Source: Acinetobacter chengduensis
Lineage (GTDB): Bacteria; Pseudomonadota; Gammaproteobacteria; Pseudomonadales; Moraxellaceae
Direction: 5' to 3'
Assembly (NCBI RefSeq): GCF_003664645.1
Contig: NZ_RCHC01000001.1
Coordinates: 62,001-126,000, forward strand
DNA length: 64,000 nt
Part shown: piece by piece, positions 12,898-22,903 of the stretch
Position numbering within the stretch: position 1 is the first letter of the stretch
How the letters are laid out: each line of letters starts with the position of its first letter
The notes under the pieces: generated by a model
Told to the model about the DNA's origin: nothing
Database searches by the model: none
Seen by the model: only the letters and a program-made list of their open reading frames with translations
Position numbers and translations under genes: made by a program

Positions 12898-12944
12898 CCC
12901 CTCTTTTTCAAAGAGGGGAAAAGCCTCCCTTTTTTAAAGGGAGG
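12898..12944. repeat. Double-hairpin intergenic repeat (copy 1)
   Basis: Two adjacent 9-bp perfect hairpins with 3-nt loops: CCCCTCTTT/AAAGAGGGG (12898-12918) and CCTCCCTTT/AAAGGGAGG (12924-12944). A related arrangement occurs at 24137-24222. This pyrimidine/purine palindromic style is common between Acinetobacter genes. Confidence 0.55.
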
Positions 12945-13002
12945 TTTGGAGGGATTAAATCTCTAAATAGAAAAAGGTAGGGATTAAAAAACAATTCCCA
13001 AA

Positions 13003-13031
13003 CAAAGCCCGTTGCCAGTCAACGGGCTTTG
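13003..13031 (+). terminator. Strong hairpin after leuS
   Basis: Perfect 12-bp stem CAAAGCCCGTTG / CAACGGGCTTTG with a CCAGT loop. Few T residues follow outside the stem, but the stem itself ends in TTT. Likely the leuS terminator. Confidence 0.75.
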
Positions 13032-13116
13032 ACTTTACAATCCCATGCATTGAACAAAACAATATTCATCTCAAATTCAGCAGAATGAATTGAGACATTT
13101 CTCTAGAGGACACTGT

Positions 13117-13674
13117 ATGCATTTGGTTCAACGTGTTGCTGCAATTGTATTAACCTTGGGTCTAGGTGCAGGCCTAACAGGCTGCGGCTTTCATTTGAAA
13201 GGCACTAATCCAAATGTTGCCCCTGTCATGTATGCCAACATGAGCTTGTCTTTGCCCAAAAATGCAGATGACCTCGAAGAAAAACTTCAGATTTATCTTG
13301 GTGCTGCTGGTATTAAAGTGAGCAATGACAGTAATAACTATGTTTTACGTGTGCTTGAATATACTCCACGCCGCCTTGAGCTAAACGGGAAACTGATTGA
13401 AACTTTACTGCGTCTGAATGTCACTTTCCGTATTGAAGATGCTCAAGGCAACCCAGTGACTGAGCCTCGTACAGTCATGGCAACACGTACTTACCAATAC
13501 GATGTAGCAACGGTAAACACTGACGACCAAGAACAAGAATACTTAAAGAAAGTCATTATTGATGATGTTGCACAGCAAATTGCACGTCAAATTTCATCTA
13601 ATCGTTTACCGCCAGCAGTACAGCGTACACAAGCTCCCGTGAACGTTACTTTACCTGCATCTGCTACGGAATAA
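13117..13674 (+). CDS. lptE: LPS-assembly lipoprotein LptE
   Basis: Outer-membrane lipoprotein that plugs LptD and helps insert lipopolysaccharide/lipooligosaccharide. ATG at 13117 has AGAGGA six bases upstream; a longer TTG-initiated frame is not needed. The lipoprotein signal peptide ends in the lipobox LTGC (mature N-terminus CGFHLKGT, a family hallmark). The core has YTPRRLELNGK and AQGNPVTEPRTVMATRTYQYD. 185 residues, normal length. It is followed by holA after 12 bp, the standard gamma-proteobacterial pairing. Confidence 0.95.
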   Translation: MHLVQRVAAIVLTLGLGAGLTGCGFHLKGTNPNVAPVMYANMSLSLPKNADDLEEKLQIYLGAAGIKVSNDSNNYVLRVLEYTPRRLELNGKLIETLLRLNVTFRIEDAQGNPVTEPRTVMATRTYQYDVATVNTDDQEQEYLKKVIIDDVAQQIARQISSNRLPPAVQRTQAPVNVTLPASATE

Positions 13675-13686
13675 ACTTAAAACCGT

Positions 13687-14670
13687 ATGAAGCTCGATTA
13701 TCTACAAGCCCTAAAACGTGTTGATGAAGCTCGAGGCGCATGGGTGTTGCATGGCCAAGAACCGCTACTTGAGCAAAATTTAATTGATGCCTTTCGGGCC
13801 AGTTGGCAAAAGCAAGAAATCGAGCGTCAGCGCTTTGATATTACAAGTGTCAGCGATTGGAAAACGGTCTTTAATGCCCTCAATAGCTTATCGCTGTTTT
13901 CGAGTCAGTTGGCCATTGAAGTACATGGCAACATCAAACCCGATGCCAATGGCTTAAAAGAACTTAAAAGTTATTTGCAGCACAATGAGCAAAACTTGTT
14001 ATTGGTGGTGATGCCCAAGCAAGATGCCAGTAGCTTAAAAACTGCATTCTTCCAGACTATTGATGCCAATGGTGTCAATGTTGCATTAACCGCAAACTAT
14101 GCCAAAGACCGTCAACAAATTTTGGCTGTTGAAGCAGAAAAGTTAGGTATAAAGCTAGCCAATGATGCGTGGCAATGGTTAGAACAACACCATGAGCACA
14201 ACTTGTTAGCGGCTAAAAATAGCCTGATGCGTGTGAGTGATACCTTTGCCGATGTCGATATAATTCAAATTGAACATTTGTATTCATGTTTACAAGATCA
14301 ATCGCGTTACACCACCTACGATTTAAACGACGCCATGCTACAAGGCAATTTGGCACAATCGATTAAAATTTTTCAGTATTTAATCGCATCTGGCGAACCG
14401 ATGAGCCTGATCTTATGGAGCATCAGTAAAGATATGCGTTTACTGATGGCGCTGTTTGAACAACCACAGAATGCTCTGCAACTGGGGATTTGGAAAACCA
14501 AAGTCAGTCTGTATCAACAAGCCTTGCGTCGCCTCAATCCGAGTGTTTTTTTAGCATGGCCTGCCCTGCTATTACGTATTGATGTATCCATTAAAGGCCT
14601 CGGTCATGAAAATCCAGAGCATTTAGTCGAACAAGCCATTGCTAGCTTATGCGGTCGAAACCTATTTTAA
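13687..14670 (+). CDS. holA: DNA polymerase III delta subunit
   Basis: Clamp-loader wrench that opens the beta sliding clamp. 327 residues starting MKLDYLQALKRVDEARGAWVLHGQEPLLEQ, the family's usual opening with the GxEP-L-Q loop. The AAA+-like fold is followed by the collar domain; SLILWSISKDMRLLMAL is a typical delta segment. Cotranscribed with lptE. Confidence 0.95.
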   Translation: MKLDYLQALKRVDEARGAWVLHGQEPLLEQNLIDAFRASWQKQEIERQRFDITSVSDWKTVFNALNSLSLFSSQLAIEVHGNIKPDANGLKELKSYLQHNEQNLLLVVMPKQDASSLKTAFFQTIDANGVNVALTANYAKDRQQILAVEAEKLGIKLANDAWQWLEQHHEHNLLAAKNSLMRVSDTFADVDIIQIEHLYSCLQDQSRYTTYDLNDAMLQGNLAQSIKIFQYLIASGEPMSLILWSISKDMRLLMALFEQPQNALQLGIWKTKVSLYQQALRRLNPSVFLAWPALLLRIDVSIKGLGHENPEHLVEQAIASLCGRNLF

Positions 14671-14743
14671 TTTTGTGATAGCTGATCTATAGACTCAATT
14701 GCACAAGATTAAGTCTGCTGTCTTCTTAAACATTCAGCCTTTA

Positions 14744-14762
14744 TATAATAATAATCATTTCT
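14744..14762 (+). promoter_or_regulatory. Possible Fur box upstream of macA
   Basis: Hand alignment gives 14 of 19 matches to the E. coli Fur consensus, with the core AATAATAATCATT intact. It lies about 80 bp before the macA ATG. Iron control of this efflux operon would be inference only. Confidence 0.35.
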
Positions 14763-14840
14763 AATTGTATAAAAAATTCACGATTTATCCGTAATTAAAA
14801 TTTATACTTGAAGCATTCTCATTTAAATTTTCCGACCAAC

Positions 14841-16172
14841 ATGCCGAAAATAAAACCAGCGAAACTGCTCATAGCCATCATTTGCACTCTCGCCATCGCC
14901 CTTACGGCATGGTACTTTTTGAAACCGAAAGAACAACAACCACAATATATTACTGCTGAAGTCACCCGCGGTGATTTAGAGAACTCTGTATTAGCCACAG
15001 GTGTACTAGAAGCGACCAAAATGGTGAGCGTTGGTGCTCAGGTGTCGGGTCAGGTTAAAAAAATGTATGTGCAACTGGGCGACCAAGTCAAACAAGGTCA
15101 GCTGATTGCGCAAATTGACTCTGTACGTCAACAAAATGAATTAAAAACTGCAGAAGCCAGCATTAAAAACCAACAAGCACAGCTCGCGGTTAAACAGGCA
15201 AATTTAGCCAAAGTTGAAGCCGAATATCAGCGTCAGCAAGCGATGTATGCACAAGATGCGACATCACGTGCAGAGCTTGAATCTGCATTGGCCAGCTATA
15301 AAACTGCTCAAGCAGATATCGTAGCGATTAATGCTCAAATTGAACAATCTCGCCTCACCTTAGCCACAACCAAAGAAGATTTAGGCTATACGCAAATTGT
15401 TGCGCCTATGGATGGCACGATTGTGGCAATTGTGACCGAAGAAGGCCAAACGGTGAATGCTAACCAAAGTGCGCCAACTATCGTTAAATTGGCAAAACTT
15501 GACGACATGACCATCAAGGCTGAAATTTCTGAAGCAGATGTCATGAAAGTTGAAAAAGGCCAGCGTGTTTACTTCACAACACTTGGCGACAGTGAAACTA
15601 AACATTACGCAACTTTACGCCAAGTCGAACCCGCACCATCTTCAATTAATAATGAAACCAGCAATAGTTCAACTTCATCATCTAGCACCGCGGTTTACTA
15701 CAATGCATTGTTTGATGTACCCAATGCTGACGGCAAACTGCGTATTGATATGACAGCACAGGTTTATATTATTTTAGATGAAGCACGAAATGTACTGACT
15801 GTACCTTCAGCAGCAATTCAAAGTTCGAACCGTCCACGTAAAGCATCTAGCAGTACAGAAGCAAGCGCACCTGAAGCGTCAAATGCCAATCGTGATGCAA
15901 CAAAACGACCAAGTCGTTTAGAACTCACCGTAGAAGAAAAAGCGCTAGTAAAACAAGGTAAAGCCTCTATGGCAATGGTGCGCGTCGTACAGGCAGATGG
16001 CTCGGCTCAACCTCAGCCTGTTTTAATTGGCTTAAACAACCGTGTGACTGCGCAAGTACTGAAAGGTCTAAAACAAGGCGAAAAAGTCGTTATTGCCGAT
16101 GGTTCAGACACAAGCAATGATTCTGCCAAACGTAGCAGCAACCGTGGTGGCGCTGGCCCAATGAGAATGTAA
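14841..16172 (+). CDS. macA: MacA periplasmic adaptor of ABC-type tripartite efflux pump
   Basis: Membrane-fusion protein bridging MacB to an outer-membrane channel. The ATG at 14841 gives 443 residues; an upstream TTG is open but unlikely. An N-terminal anchor helix ([18 protein letters not shown]) is followed by the biotinyl-lipoyl half motif [19 protein letters not shown]. Next are a long alpha-hairpin coiled coil (about 100-180), the second lipoyl half ([18 protein letters not shown]), and beta-barrel and membrane-proximal domains. A Ser-rich linker and low-complexity tail are less conserved. macB begins 2 bp after its stop. Confidence 0.93.
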   Translation: MPKIKPAKLLIAIICTLAIALTAWYFLKPKEQQPQYITAEVTRGDLENSVLATGVLEATKMVSVGAQVSGQVKKMYVQLGDQVKQGQLIAQIDSVRQQNELKTAEASIKNQQAQLAVKQANLAKVEAEYQRQQAMYAQDATSRAELESALASYKTAQADIVAINAQIEQSRLTLATTKEDLGYTQIVAPMDGTIVAIVTEEGQTVNANQSAPTIVKLAKLDDMTIKAEISEADVMKVEKGQRVYFTTLGDSETKHYATLRQVEPAPSSINNETSNSSTSSSSTAVYYNALFDVPNADGKLRIDMTAQVYIILDEARNVLTVPSAAIQSSNRPRKASSSTEASAPEASNANRDATKRPSRLELTVEEKALVKQGKASMAMVRVVQADGSAQPQPVLIGLNNRVTAQVLKGLKQGEKVVIADGSDTSNDSAKRSSNRGGAGPMRM

Positions 16173-16174
16173 TC

Positions 16175-18154
16175 ATGAGTCAAAATCAACAACCTCTACT
16201 TGAGGTGAAAGATCTGACACGTGAGTTCCCTGCGGGTGAAACCACGGTTCAGATTCTAAAAGGGGTGAATCTTTCGATTTACCCAGGCGAATTGGTGGCG
16301 ATTGTCGGTCAGTCTGGCTCAGGTAAATCGACCCTGATGAATATTTTGGGCTGTCTTGATCAGCCCACAGCGGGTAGTTATAAAGTCAAAGGACGCGAAA
16401 CACGTGAACTTGAAGCCGATGAGCTGGCACAGCTACGCCGTGAATATTTTGGTTTTATCTTCCAGCGCTATCACTTGCTGGGAGATTTAAATGCTGCAGG
16501 TAACGTCGAAGTTCCAGCGATTTATGCAGGTGTGGATTCATCTGAACGGCAAACTCGCGCAAAAGACTTACTGACTGAGCTGGGTCTAGGTGAAAAAACC
16601 CAAAACCGTCCAAGCCAACTCTCGGGGGGTCAGCAGCAACGTGTATCCATTGCCCGTGCATTAATGAACGGGGGCGACGTGATTTTGGCCGATGAACCCA
16701 CAGGTGCATTGGACAAAAATAGCGGTATTGAAGTCATGCGCATTTTGCGTGAACTCAACGCAAAAGGTCACACAATTATTTTGGTCACCCATGACCATAA
16801 TGTTGCTAAAAATGCCACGCGTATTATCGAGATCAGCGACGGCAATATTATTTCAGACACGCCTAATGTGCCTGAGGTTGAAGGCGAAGCTTTAGTACAG
16901 CAGGAATTACAACCTGCTATTAAAAAAAGAACGTCTGCATGGCGCTCAGTGGTCGACCGTTTAGCTGAAGCCTTTCGTATGGCATTGTTAGCCATGAATG
17001 CACACCGTATGCGTACCTTCCTCACCATGCTGGGCATTATTATTGGTATTGCTTCCGTGGTTTCAGTTGTGGCACTCGGTAATGGCTCACAAAAGCAAAT
17101 TTTAGAAAATATTAGCAGTCTGGGTACAAATACCATTACGGTGTACCAAGGCCGAGGTTTTGGCGATAACTCACGATCCTCACAAGTCAAAACGCTTATT
17201 CCTGCAGATGCGACGGCACTCTCTGAACAGCCTTATGTTGAAGGCGTGAGTCCTACTGTTAGTAGCAGTGTTACAGCCCGCTTTAAAGATACAGAAGCTT
17301 CTGCCACTGTGAATGGTGTAAGTGCAGACTATTTCTATGTTAAAGGCATGGACTTCGCCTCTGGGCAGCCTTTTGATAAAGAGAGTGTGATTGAACAAAC
17401 TCAGGATGTGGTGATTGATGACAATACTAAAAAGACATTTTTTAGTGATGGTACCGATCCTGTTGGACAAGTGATTTTACTCGGCAGTGTACCTAGCCGA
17501 ATTATCGGCGTAGTTGAAGCACAAACAGGCATGATGGGCGGTAGTGATAGCTTAAATGTATATTTGCCCTATTCAACTGTCATGAGCCGTATGTTGGGCC
17601 AATCTAACGTGCGTAGCATTATTGTACGCGTGAAAGACGAATACCCTAGCGCTGCTGCTGAAAATGCGATTTTAAATCTATTGGTGCAACGTCATGGTGC
17701 ACAAGATGTGTTTACTCAAAACTCAGACAGTATCCGTGAAACCATTCAGCAAACCACACAAACTATGACGCTACTGGTCTCTGCGATTGCGGTTATTTCC
17801 TTAGTCGTTGGTGGTATTGGCGTAATGAATATTATGCTGGTGTCGGTCACTGAACGGACACAGGAAATTGGGGTGCGTATGGCTGTTGGTGCACGCCAAA
17901 GCGATATTTTGCAACAGTTCCTCATCGAAGCGATTTTAGTGTGTATTTTAGGCGGTATTTTAGGTGTGCTCCTTTCTTTAGGTATTGGACAATTGATTAG
18001 TCACTTTGCTGGAGGCACATTCCAAATGGCGTATTCAACCACCTCTATTGTCGCTGCCTTTATCTGCTCAAGCTTGATTGGTATTGTGTTTGGTTTCATT
18101 CCTGCACGTAATGCCGCCCGACTCAATCCAGTAGATGCCCTGTCTAGAGAATAA
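16175..18154 (+). CDS. macB: MacB ATP-binding/permease efflux protein
   Basis: 659-residue ABC transporter of the MacAB mechanotransmission type, exporting macrolides, peptides or lipoprotein-like substrates. The N-terminal ATPase has Walker [11 protein letters not shown]-loop FIFQRYHLL, signature LSGGQQQR, Walker [13 protein letters not shown] and the H-loop VTHD. A first TM helix (about 275-300) is followed by a large periplasmic domain (about 310-530). Three C-terminal helices form the FtsX-like permease ([27 protein letters not shown]). The stop is followed by an SD for the outer-membrane gene. Confidence 0.95.
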   Translation: MSQNQQPLLEVKDLTREFPAGETTVQILKGVNLSIYPGELVAIVGQSGSGKSTLMNILGCLDQPTAGSYKVKGRETRELEADELAQLRREYFGFIFQRYHLLGDLNAAGNVEVPAIYAGVDSSERQTRAKDLLTELGLGEKTQNRPSQLSGGQQQRVSIARALMNGGDVILADEPTGALDKNSGIEVMRILRELNAKGHTIILVTHDHNVAKNATRIIEISDGNIISDTPNVPEVEGEALVQQELQPAIKKRTSAWRSVVDRLAEAFRMALLAMNAHRMRTFLTMLGIIIGIASVVSVVALGNGSQKQILENISSLGTNTITVYQGRGFGDNSRSSQVKTLIPADATALSEQPYVEGVSPTVSSSVTARFKDTEASATVNGVSADYFYVKGMDFASGQPFDKESVIEQTQDVVIDDNTKKTFFSDGTDPVGQVILLGSVPSRIIGVVEAQTGMMGGSDSLNVYLPYSTVMSRMLGQSNVRSIIVRVKDEYPSAAAENAILNLLVQRHGAQDVFTQNSDSIRETIQQTTQTMTLLVSAIAVISLVVGGIGVMNIMLVSVTERTQEIGVRMAVGARQSDILQQFLIEAILVCILGGILGVLLSLGIGQLISHFAGGTFQMAYSTTSIVAAFICSSLIGIVFGFIPARNAARLNPVDALSRE

Positions 18155-18164
18155 GGAAATAATG

Positions 18165-19580
18165 ATGCAACTGAATTTAACCAAACTTGCAGGCGCACTG
18201 ATTCTTGGCGGGAGCCTGACGGGTTGTGCGGCCATGGTAAAATCGCCTTATCAACAACCAGCAATTGATATGCCTGCTAGCTTTGCAAATGGCAAGGCAA
18301 CAAATCAAAAAATACATGCTGATACCTATGCCGATCAATGGTGGACTTTGTTTGGTGATAGTCAATTAAACCAATTGGTCGATCAAGTTCTAGCTACAAA
18401 TAGTGATTTAGCCGTTGCGGGCATTAACTTACAACAAGCACGAATTCAAGCCAAACAGAGCCAAAGCCAGCAAGGTATTCGTATTGGTACAGCGGGGGCT
18501 TCAGTTGGGCATCGTTTTAGCTTAGATGGTGATGGCAATTCATCGAATGGTATTTCGCTCAATTACCCAGGGCTGAGTTATGAACTAGATTTGTTTGGCA
18601 AACTGGCAAATCAGACTGAAGCTTCACGTTGGGAAGCGTTGGCCTCGGAACAAGATTTGCAAGCAACTACACAAAGTTTGATTGCCACTACTGCCAATTT
18701 GTACTGGCAGTTAGGCTATTTAAATGAACGCTTTGCCGTTGCACAGCAAAATTTAGCCAGCACGCAAAAGACTTATGATTTAGTCAAAGTTCAATATAAA
18801 GCTGGTGCTGTTTCGGGTTTGGACTTAACTTCTGCTGAACAGGCTGTACAAAGCCAAAGAGCCACTTTAAGCCAAATTGAACAGCAAAAAGTAGAAGCTC
18901 GTACCGCCTTGGCACTGTTATTACAACGTCCTGTACAGCAATTAAATATTGCAGAACCTTCACGTTTGCCACGCACAGCCCTGCCCAATATTTCAGCTGG
19001 CCTACCAGCCGAGCTATTGTCACGCCGTCCAGACTTAACTGCTTCTGAATTACGTTTACGTAAAGCCCTAGCAACCAAGGATGCGAATAAAGCCAGCTAT
19101 TATCCTTCAATCAGCTTAACAGGTAGTTTTACAACGGGTGGTAGCAGTACATCATTGACTGAAGTGTTATCGAATCCAGCAGCTATTTTAGGTGCGGGTT
19201 TGTCTTTACCATTTTTACAATGGAATGACATGAAACGTGATTTAAAAGTCAATGAGCTAGAATATGAAAAGTCGATTATTCAGTACCGTCAGACGCTATA
19301 TCAGGCTTTGGCAGATGTAGAAAATGCGTTGTCTGCACGTAATGAGCTAGGCAAACAAGTCCAACTACAAGAGCGTAATGTACAACTGGCTGAAAAGACG
19401 GAGCGTTTAACCGAAGTACGTTACCGTAATGGTGCAATCGCGTTAAAAAACTTGATTGATGCGCAGAAGACGACTCGCGATGCAAGACTGTCTTTGGTAC
19501 AAACCAAGCAAAGTCAATACAATGCTTATGTAACCTTGATGCAGGCTTTGGGTGGGAGTCCAATTAAGCAGTTGCCTTAA
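18165..19580 (+). CDS. Outer-membrane efflux lipoprotein (NodT/OprM-like, TolC family)
   Basis: Outer-membrane channel completing the MacAB-type pump. The second of two tandem ATGs (18165) is chosen for its 7-nt spacing from AAGGA; 471 residues. The lipobox LTGC is near residue 20 and the typical N-terminal WW motif is in DQWWTLFGD. Two repeated coiled-coil halves follow, with the OMF signature segments LLSRRPDLTASELRLRKA and SYYPSISLTGSF. The first macA-macB-OMF genes are spaced 2 and 10 bp, so they form one operon ending at a strong terminator. Confidence 0.9.
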   Translation: MQLNLTKLAGALILGGSLTGCAAMVKSPYQQPAIDMPASFANGKATNQKIHADTYADQWWTLFGDSQLNQLVDQVLATNSDLAVAGINLQQARIQAKQSQSQQGIRIGTAGASVGHRFSLDGDGNSSNGISLNYPGLSYELDLFGKLANQTEASRWEALASEQDLQATTQSLIATTANLYWQLGYLNERFAVAQQNLASTQKTYDLVKVQYKAGAVSGLDLTSAEQAVQSQRATLSQIEQQKVEARTALALLLQRPVQQLNIAEPSRLPRTALPNISAGLPAELLSRRPDLTASELRLRKALATKDANKASYYPSISLTGSFTTGGSSTSLTEVLSNPAAILGAGLSLPFLQWNDMKRDLKVNELEYEKSIIQYRQTLYQALADVENALSARNELGKQVQLQERNVQLAEKTERLTEVRYRNGAIALKNLIDAQKTTRDARLSLVQTKQSQYNAYVTLMQALGGSPIKQLP

Positions 19581-19591
19581 ATATTGATAAT

Positions 19592-19616
19592 AAAAAAGCC
19601 CCGAGGGGCTTTTTTA
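19592..19616 (+). terminator. Terminator of macAB-OMF operon
   Basis: A6-GCCC-CGAG-GGGC-T6 hairpin starting 11 bp after the stop codon. It is symmetric, so usable from both sides. Confidence 0.9.
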
Positions 19617-19800
19617 TTATGCGTATTGAACTGAGCTAAGTCTTGCACTAAAAAATTGACCTGCACAAAATGACTAAATGTTATACGGCCTCAAGCTACT
19701 CGGAATTTATCAAAATATGGCCATCAGCATTTGATTAAAATATGCTTAGTCGCTGCAAAACTCAGTCACTGCATGACCTACATTAGGCAATCACAACTGA

Positions 19801-20580
19801 TTAAGCCAATTTACGTTTAGTCGCAATTTGATCTAATTTCTTGAGTACTTCAGATACAGCTACCATGGCAAAGCTCGACGTTACGACCACCGCTGAGCCA
19901 TACCCTCCACAACGTAAGCCTGCGCTTGGGCATACATCGGCACTTGAAAATGGGTTATCTATAGAATACACACAGGTGATCCCAAATTTATCTTTGGGCT
20001 TTTTACAAATGCCTTTACTACGTAACTGCGCGCGTAGTTTGGCCAACATCGGATCTTGCTCTGTTTTGGATAAATCTGCCACACGAATTTTAAGTGGGTC
20101 TAATTTACCGCCAGCACCACCCGATACAATGAGAGGTACTTTGTTAAAACGACAATGTAGCATCAGTGCAAACTTGGCTTTCACATCATCAATACAATCT
20201 AAAACTAAGTCTGGATTAGCTGCCAAAATGTCTTTAACATTTTCGGGTGTTAAGTAATCGTCAATCAAATTAATTTTAATGCGTGGGTTGATGGCGCGGC
20301 AACGCTCTGCCATGACTTCAATTTTTTCATGACCTAAAGTCGTACTCATAGCAGGTAACTGACGATTAATATTTGATGCAGCCACCACATCCATATCAAC
20401 CAACGTCAATTCACCAATACCTGTACGTGCCAGTGCTTCAACTGCCCATGAACCTACACCGCCAATGCCAATGACCATGACATGGCTTTTTTCATAATGA
20501 TTAAAGTTTTCTTCGCCATAAATTTTAGCGACGCCTGCAAAACGGCGGTCATATTCATCATCTTGAAGTAAGTCAGTCAT
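19801..20580 (-). CDS. tcdA: tRNA threonylcarbamoyladenosine dehydratase
   Basis: ATP-dependent E1-like enzyme that cyclises t6A to ct6A at tRNA position 37. 259 residues. The ThiF/HesA Rossmann motif is VMVIGIGGVGSWAVEALAR (about 34-52), followed by the D-M-D acidic end of beta2 and N-I-N-R-Q typical of the family. The catalytic-Cys region is VYSIDNPFSSADVCPSAG. TcdA ends KKLDQIATKRK. It is a stand-alone gene with no cysteine-desulfurase neighbours. Confidence 0.92.
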   Translation of the reverse strand: MTDLLQDDEYDRRFAGVAKIYGEENFNHYEKSHVMVIGIGGVGSWAVEALARTGIGELTLVDMDVVAASNINRQLPAMSTTLGHEKIEVMAERCRAINPRIKINLIDDYLTPENVKDILAANPDLVLDCIDDVKAKFALMLHCRFNKVPLIVSGGAGGKLDPLKIRVADLSKTEQDPMLAKLRAQLRSKGICKKPKDKFGITCVYSIDNPFSSADVCPSAGLRCGGYGSAVVVTSSFAMVAVSEVLKKLDQIATKRKLA

Positions 20581-20721
20581 AAAGGTTCAAAACAGCAAAA
20601 ACAAGAACGACATATTAACAAATTAAGCATGTTTTGACTGCGCTAATATTTACGTAGCACACTACACTTGCACTTCTTTAGTAAATTCCGCACAATCATT
20701 TTGATTAAAATTTAAACCAAA

Positions 20722-21009
20722 ATGATTCAATATTGTGAAACTCCACGGTGCAAGCTGATGATGCTTTTTACTTTTTTATTATGCTTCAATGGCCTTCTGG
20801 TTATGGCATTTGCAACTTATGTTCTGATCCGCCAACAGAAAAATCTAAAGTTAAGTATCATTATTCGCGTGCTGTTTTTAGCATTATTTTGCATGGTGGC
20901 ATTGGCATACCATACGAGCGAACAACAATTTATCGTGATGATGTGCTTATGGGTGGTTTTTGAAGCTTTTCATTTAAAGAAGTTGCCACAGCACGTAGCG
21001 AAGGAATAG
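20722..21009 (+). CDS. Small two- or three-helix membrane protein
   Basis: 95 residues with hydrophobic spans at about 12-36, 44-62 and 66-82 separated by short polar turns (IRQQKN, YHTSEQQ), and a basic C-terminal tail. An alternative start at Met 13 (20758) would trim a polar N-terminus with Cys residues. No recognised domain. A bidirectional terminator follows, as for a genuine gene. The overlapping frame at 20748 is judged a shadow. Confidence 0.55.
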   Translation: MIQYCETPRCKLMMLFTFLLCFNGLLVMAFATYVLIRQQKNLKLSIIIRVLFLALFCMVALAYHTSEQQFIVMMCLWVVFEAFHLKKLPQHVAKE

Positions 21010-21034
21010 TTACCGATCCAACAATGGGCCATAA

Positions 21035-21056
21035 AAAAGAGGCTTTCGCCTCTTTT
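21035..21056. terminator. Bidirectional terminator between the small membrane gene and orn
   Basis: AAAAGAGGC-TTTC-GCCTCTTTT, a perfect 9-bp stem with A/T flanks on each side, positioned between convergent genes. Confidence 0.85.
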
Positions 21057-21070
21057 CAATCCACCACAAC

Positions 21071-21628
21071 TTAGTCTTTATTCATAATAAAGAAGTATTC
21101 GCGGTAGTACTTGAGCTCTGCAATCGAATCGCGGATATCATCCATAGCCAAGTGTGAGGCATTCTTTTTCAAGCCACCCATAATTTCTGGGCGCCAGCGT
21201 TTTGCTAGCTCTTTTACACTTGATACATCCAAGTTACGGTAATGAAAGAATTGCTCAAGTTCAGGCATTAAGCGATGCATGAAGCGACGGTCTTGGCAAA
21301 TTGAGTTACCACACATAGGTGACGTTTTTGGGTTCACCCACTTTTTCAAAAACTCTAAAGTTTGCTGTTCTACATCTTGTGCAGTTAGTTTACTACGGCG
21401 TACACGTTCAATCAGACCCGACTGGCCATGTTGGCGTGTATTCCATTCATCCATCGCATTTAAAATGATATTTGACTGATGTACTGCAAGCACAGGCCCC
21501 TCTGCCAGAATATTCAAATTATCATCCGTCACAATCGTTGCGATTTCAATAATTTGATCGTTATCTGTATCGAGACCTGTCATTTCTAGGTCAATCCAAA
21601 TGAGGCGAGTATCCGGTGTGCTGCTCAT
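21071..21628 (-). CDS. orn: Oligoribonuclease
   Basis: 3'-5' exoribonuclease that degrades di- to pentaribonucleotides and clears pGpG from c-di-GMP turnover. 185 residues, DEDDh family: Exo I is [10 protein letters not shown], Exo II is near [19 protein letters not shown], and Exo III includes [19 protein letters not shown] with the catalytic His. The functional link to the c-di-GMP enzyme at 42.7 kb is by pathway only. Confidence 0.96.
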   Translation of the reverse strand: MSSTPDTRLIWIDLEMTGLDTDNDQIIEIATIVTDDNLNILAEGPVLAVHQSNIILNAMDEWNTRQHGQSGLIERVRRSKLTAQDVEQQTLEFLKKWVNPKTSPMCGNSICQDRRFMHRLMPELEQFFHYRNLDVSSVKELAKRWRPEIMGGLKKNASHLAMDDIRDSIAELKYYREYFFIMNKD

Positions 21629-21750
21629 AAATGTGCAATCTTATTAGGCATAAAAAATCTATAGTAGCAAATTTATTGGGCCTGCGCTGTAATTAGCCCC
21701 CGCTTCATGCTATTTTTGCGGTCTAGTTTCCATGGTTTTTTAGGACACGA

Positions 21751-22809
21751 ATGGCCTTAATTCGCAAGCGCCGCCTGACCGAACAACAGCAGCGCCGCAT
21801 TCAAAAACAGCATAAATCCCGTCAAGAAGACATCGATACATCGAATGATCTTGAAGGACTGGTGGTACAACATTATGGGCGTCAACTTGAAGTTCAAGCG
21901 CTCAGTGAACCTGCTGTTCATGCCGAAAAACCAACTGTTGCTGCAGGTGAGCCTGAACCATTTTGGAAAGCCATTGAATTGGGCAGTATTTGGCGTTGTC
22001 ATACCCGTACCAACTTAGAAGCATTGGTTACAGGTGACCGTGTAAAATGGCAAGCTGACCCAAATACAGGTCTAGGTATTATTACCGCAATTCATCCACG
22101 CCAATCTTTACTTACGCGTCCCGACCGTTATCATAAAGTTAAGCCTGTAGCAGCCAATGTCAGCCTGATTGTGATTGTATTTGCCGCCTTTCCAGAAGTT
22201 GCACCGAGTCTGATCGACCGCTACTTAGTGGCCTGTGAAGATGCCAATATTCCAGCATTATTGGTGCTCAATAAAATGGATTTGGTGAAAGAAGCAGATC
22301 CAATTTTAGATCTTGTAGAAGAATATAAAAACTTAGGTTATGAAATACTGTTGACCCAATCGACAGGCGATCTTTCTGAGCTGGCACAGCGCTTAGCTGG
22401 TGAAACGGTTGTATTTGTGGGCCAATCGGGCGTGGGTAAAAGCTCTCTCATCAATACGATTGTTCCTGATGCTGCGCAAAAAACCAATATCATTTCTGAA
22501 AACTCAGCTTTAGGTCAGCACACCACGACGTCTACACGCTTAATTTCTTTTGGTCAAAATGCAGCATTAATTGACTCACCCGGAATTCGTGAATTTGGCC
22601 TTTGGCATTTAGATATTGAAAATGTGCAAAATGGCTTCCCCGAAATTCATAATTTACTCGGGCATTGCCAATTTCGTAACTGTACGCATAAACATGAGAA
22701 AAAATGTGCTTTGCGTATTGCCGCTGAAGAAGGTCAAATTTTACAACGTCGCTTAGACAGCTTCTTACGTTTAATTGATGAAATTACCGAAGCTCAGCAA
22801 AAAAATTAG
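21751..22809 (+). CDS. rsgA: Ribosome small-subunit-dependent GTPase RsgA
   Basis: Late 30S assembly checkpoint GTPase. 352 residues with a basic N-terminus, an OB fold (about 70-125) and a circularly permuted G domain. In the permuted order, G4 NKMD comes before G1 GQSGVGKSSLIN and G3 DSPGI. A C-terminal zinc knuckle (CQFRNCTHKHEKKC) follows, then a helical tail. Divergent from orn, a common arrangement in this group. Confidence 0.96.
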   Translation: MALIRKRRLTEQQQRRIQKQHKSRQEDIDTSNDLEGLVVQHYGRQLEVQALSEPAVHAEKPTVAAGEPEPFWKAIELGSIWRCHTRTNLEALVTGDRVKWQADPNTGLGIITAIHPRQSLLTRPDRYHKVKPVAANVSLIVIVFAAFPEVAPSLIDRYLVACEDANIPALLVLNKMDLVKEADPILDLVEEYKNLGYEILLTQSTGDLSELAQRLAGETVVFVGQSGVGKSSLINTIVPDAAQKTNIISENSALGQHTTTSTRLISFGQNAALIDSPGIREFGLWHLDIENVQNGFPEIHNLLGHCQFRNCTHKHEKKCALRIAAEEGQILQRRLDSFLRLIDEITEAQQKN

Positions 22810-22838
22810 TTTTATTCTGTTGCAGCCCTTGAAGCGGT

Positions 22839-22869
22839 GATTTTGATCACCATATTTATGAGCTATACT
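22839..22869 (+). promoter_or_regulatory. Candidate promoter for rhodanese-grxC-secB
   Basis: TATACT at 22864-22869 is a good -10. The -35 is TTTTGA or TTGATC near 22841-22848, depending on the spacer chosen. The leader would be about 30 nt to the GTG at 22904. Confidence 0.4.
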
Positions 22870-22903
22870 CTTGGCAATTTTTGAATTGTAATTTAGGTGA
22901 CTT

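Noticed and set aside
16768-17190. 140-residue frame opposite macB
   Set aside because: Shadow of macB; no motif or ribosome site.
19841-20257. 138-residue frame opposite tcdA
   Set aside because: Shadow of a well-supported gene; composition not protein-like.
20748-20963. 71-residue frame overlapping the small membrane protein
   Set aside because: Alternative frame of the same DNA; the 20722 frame has coherent TM spans and a terminator.
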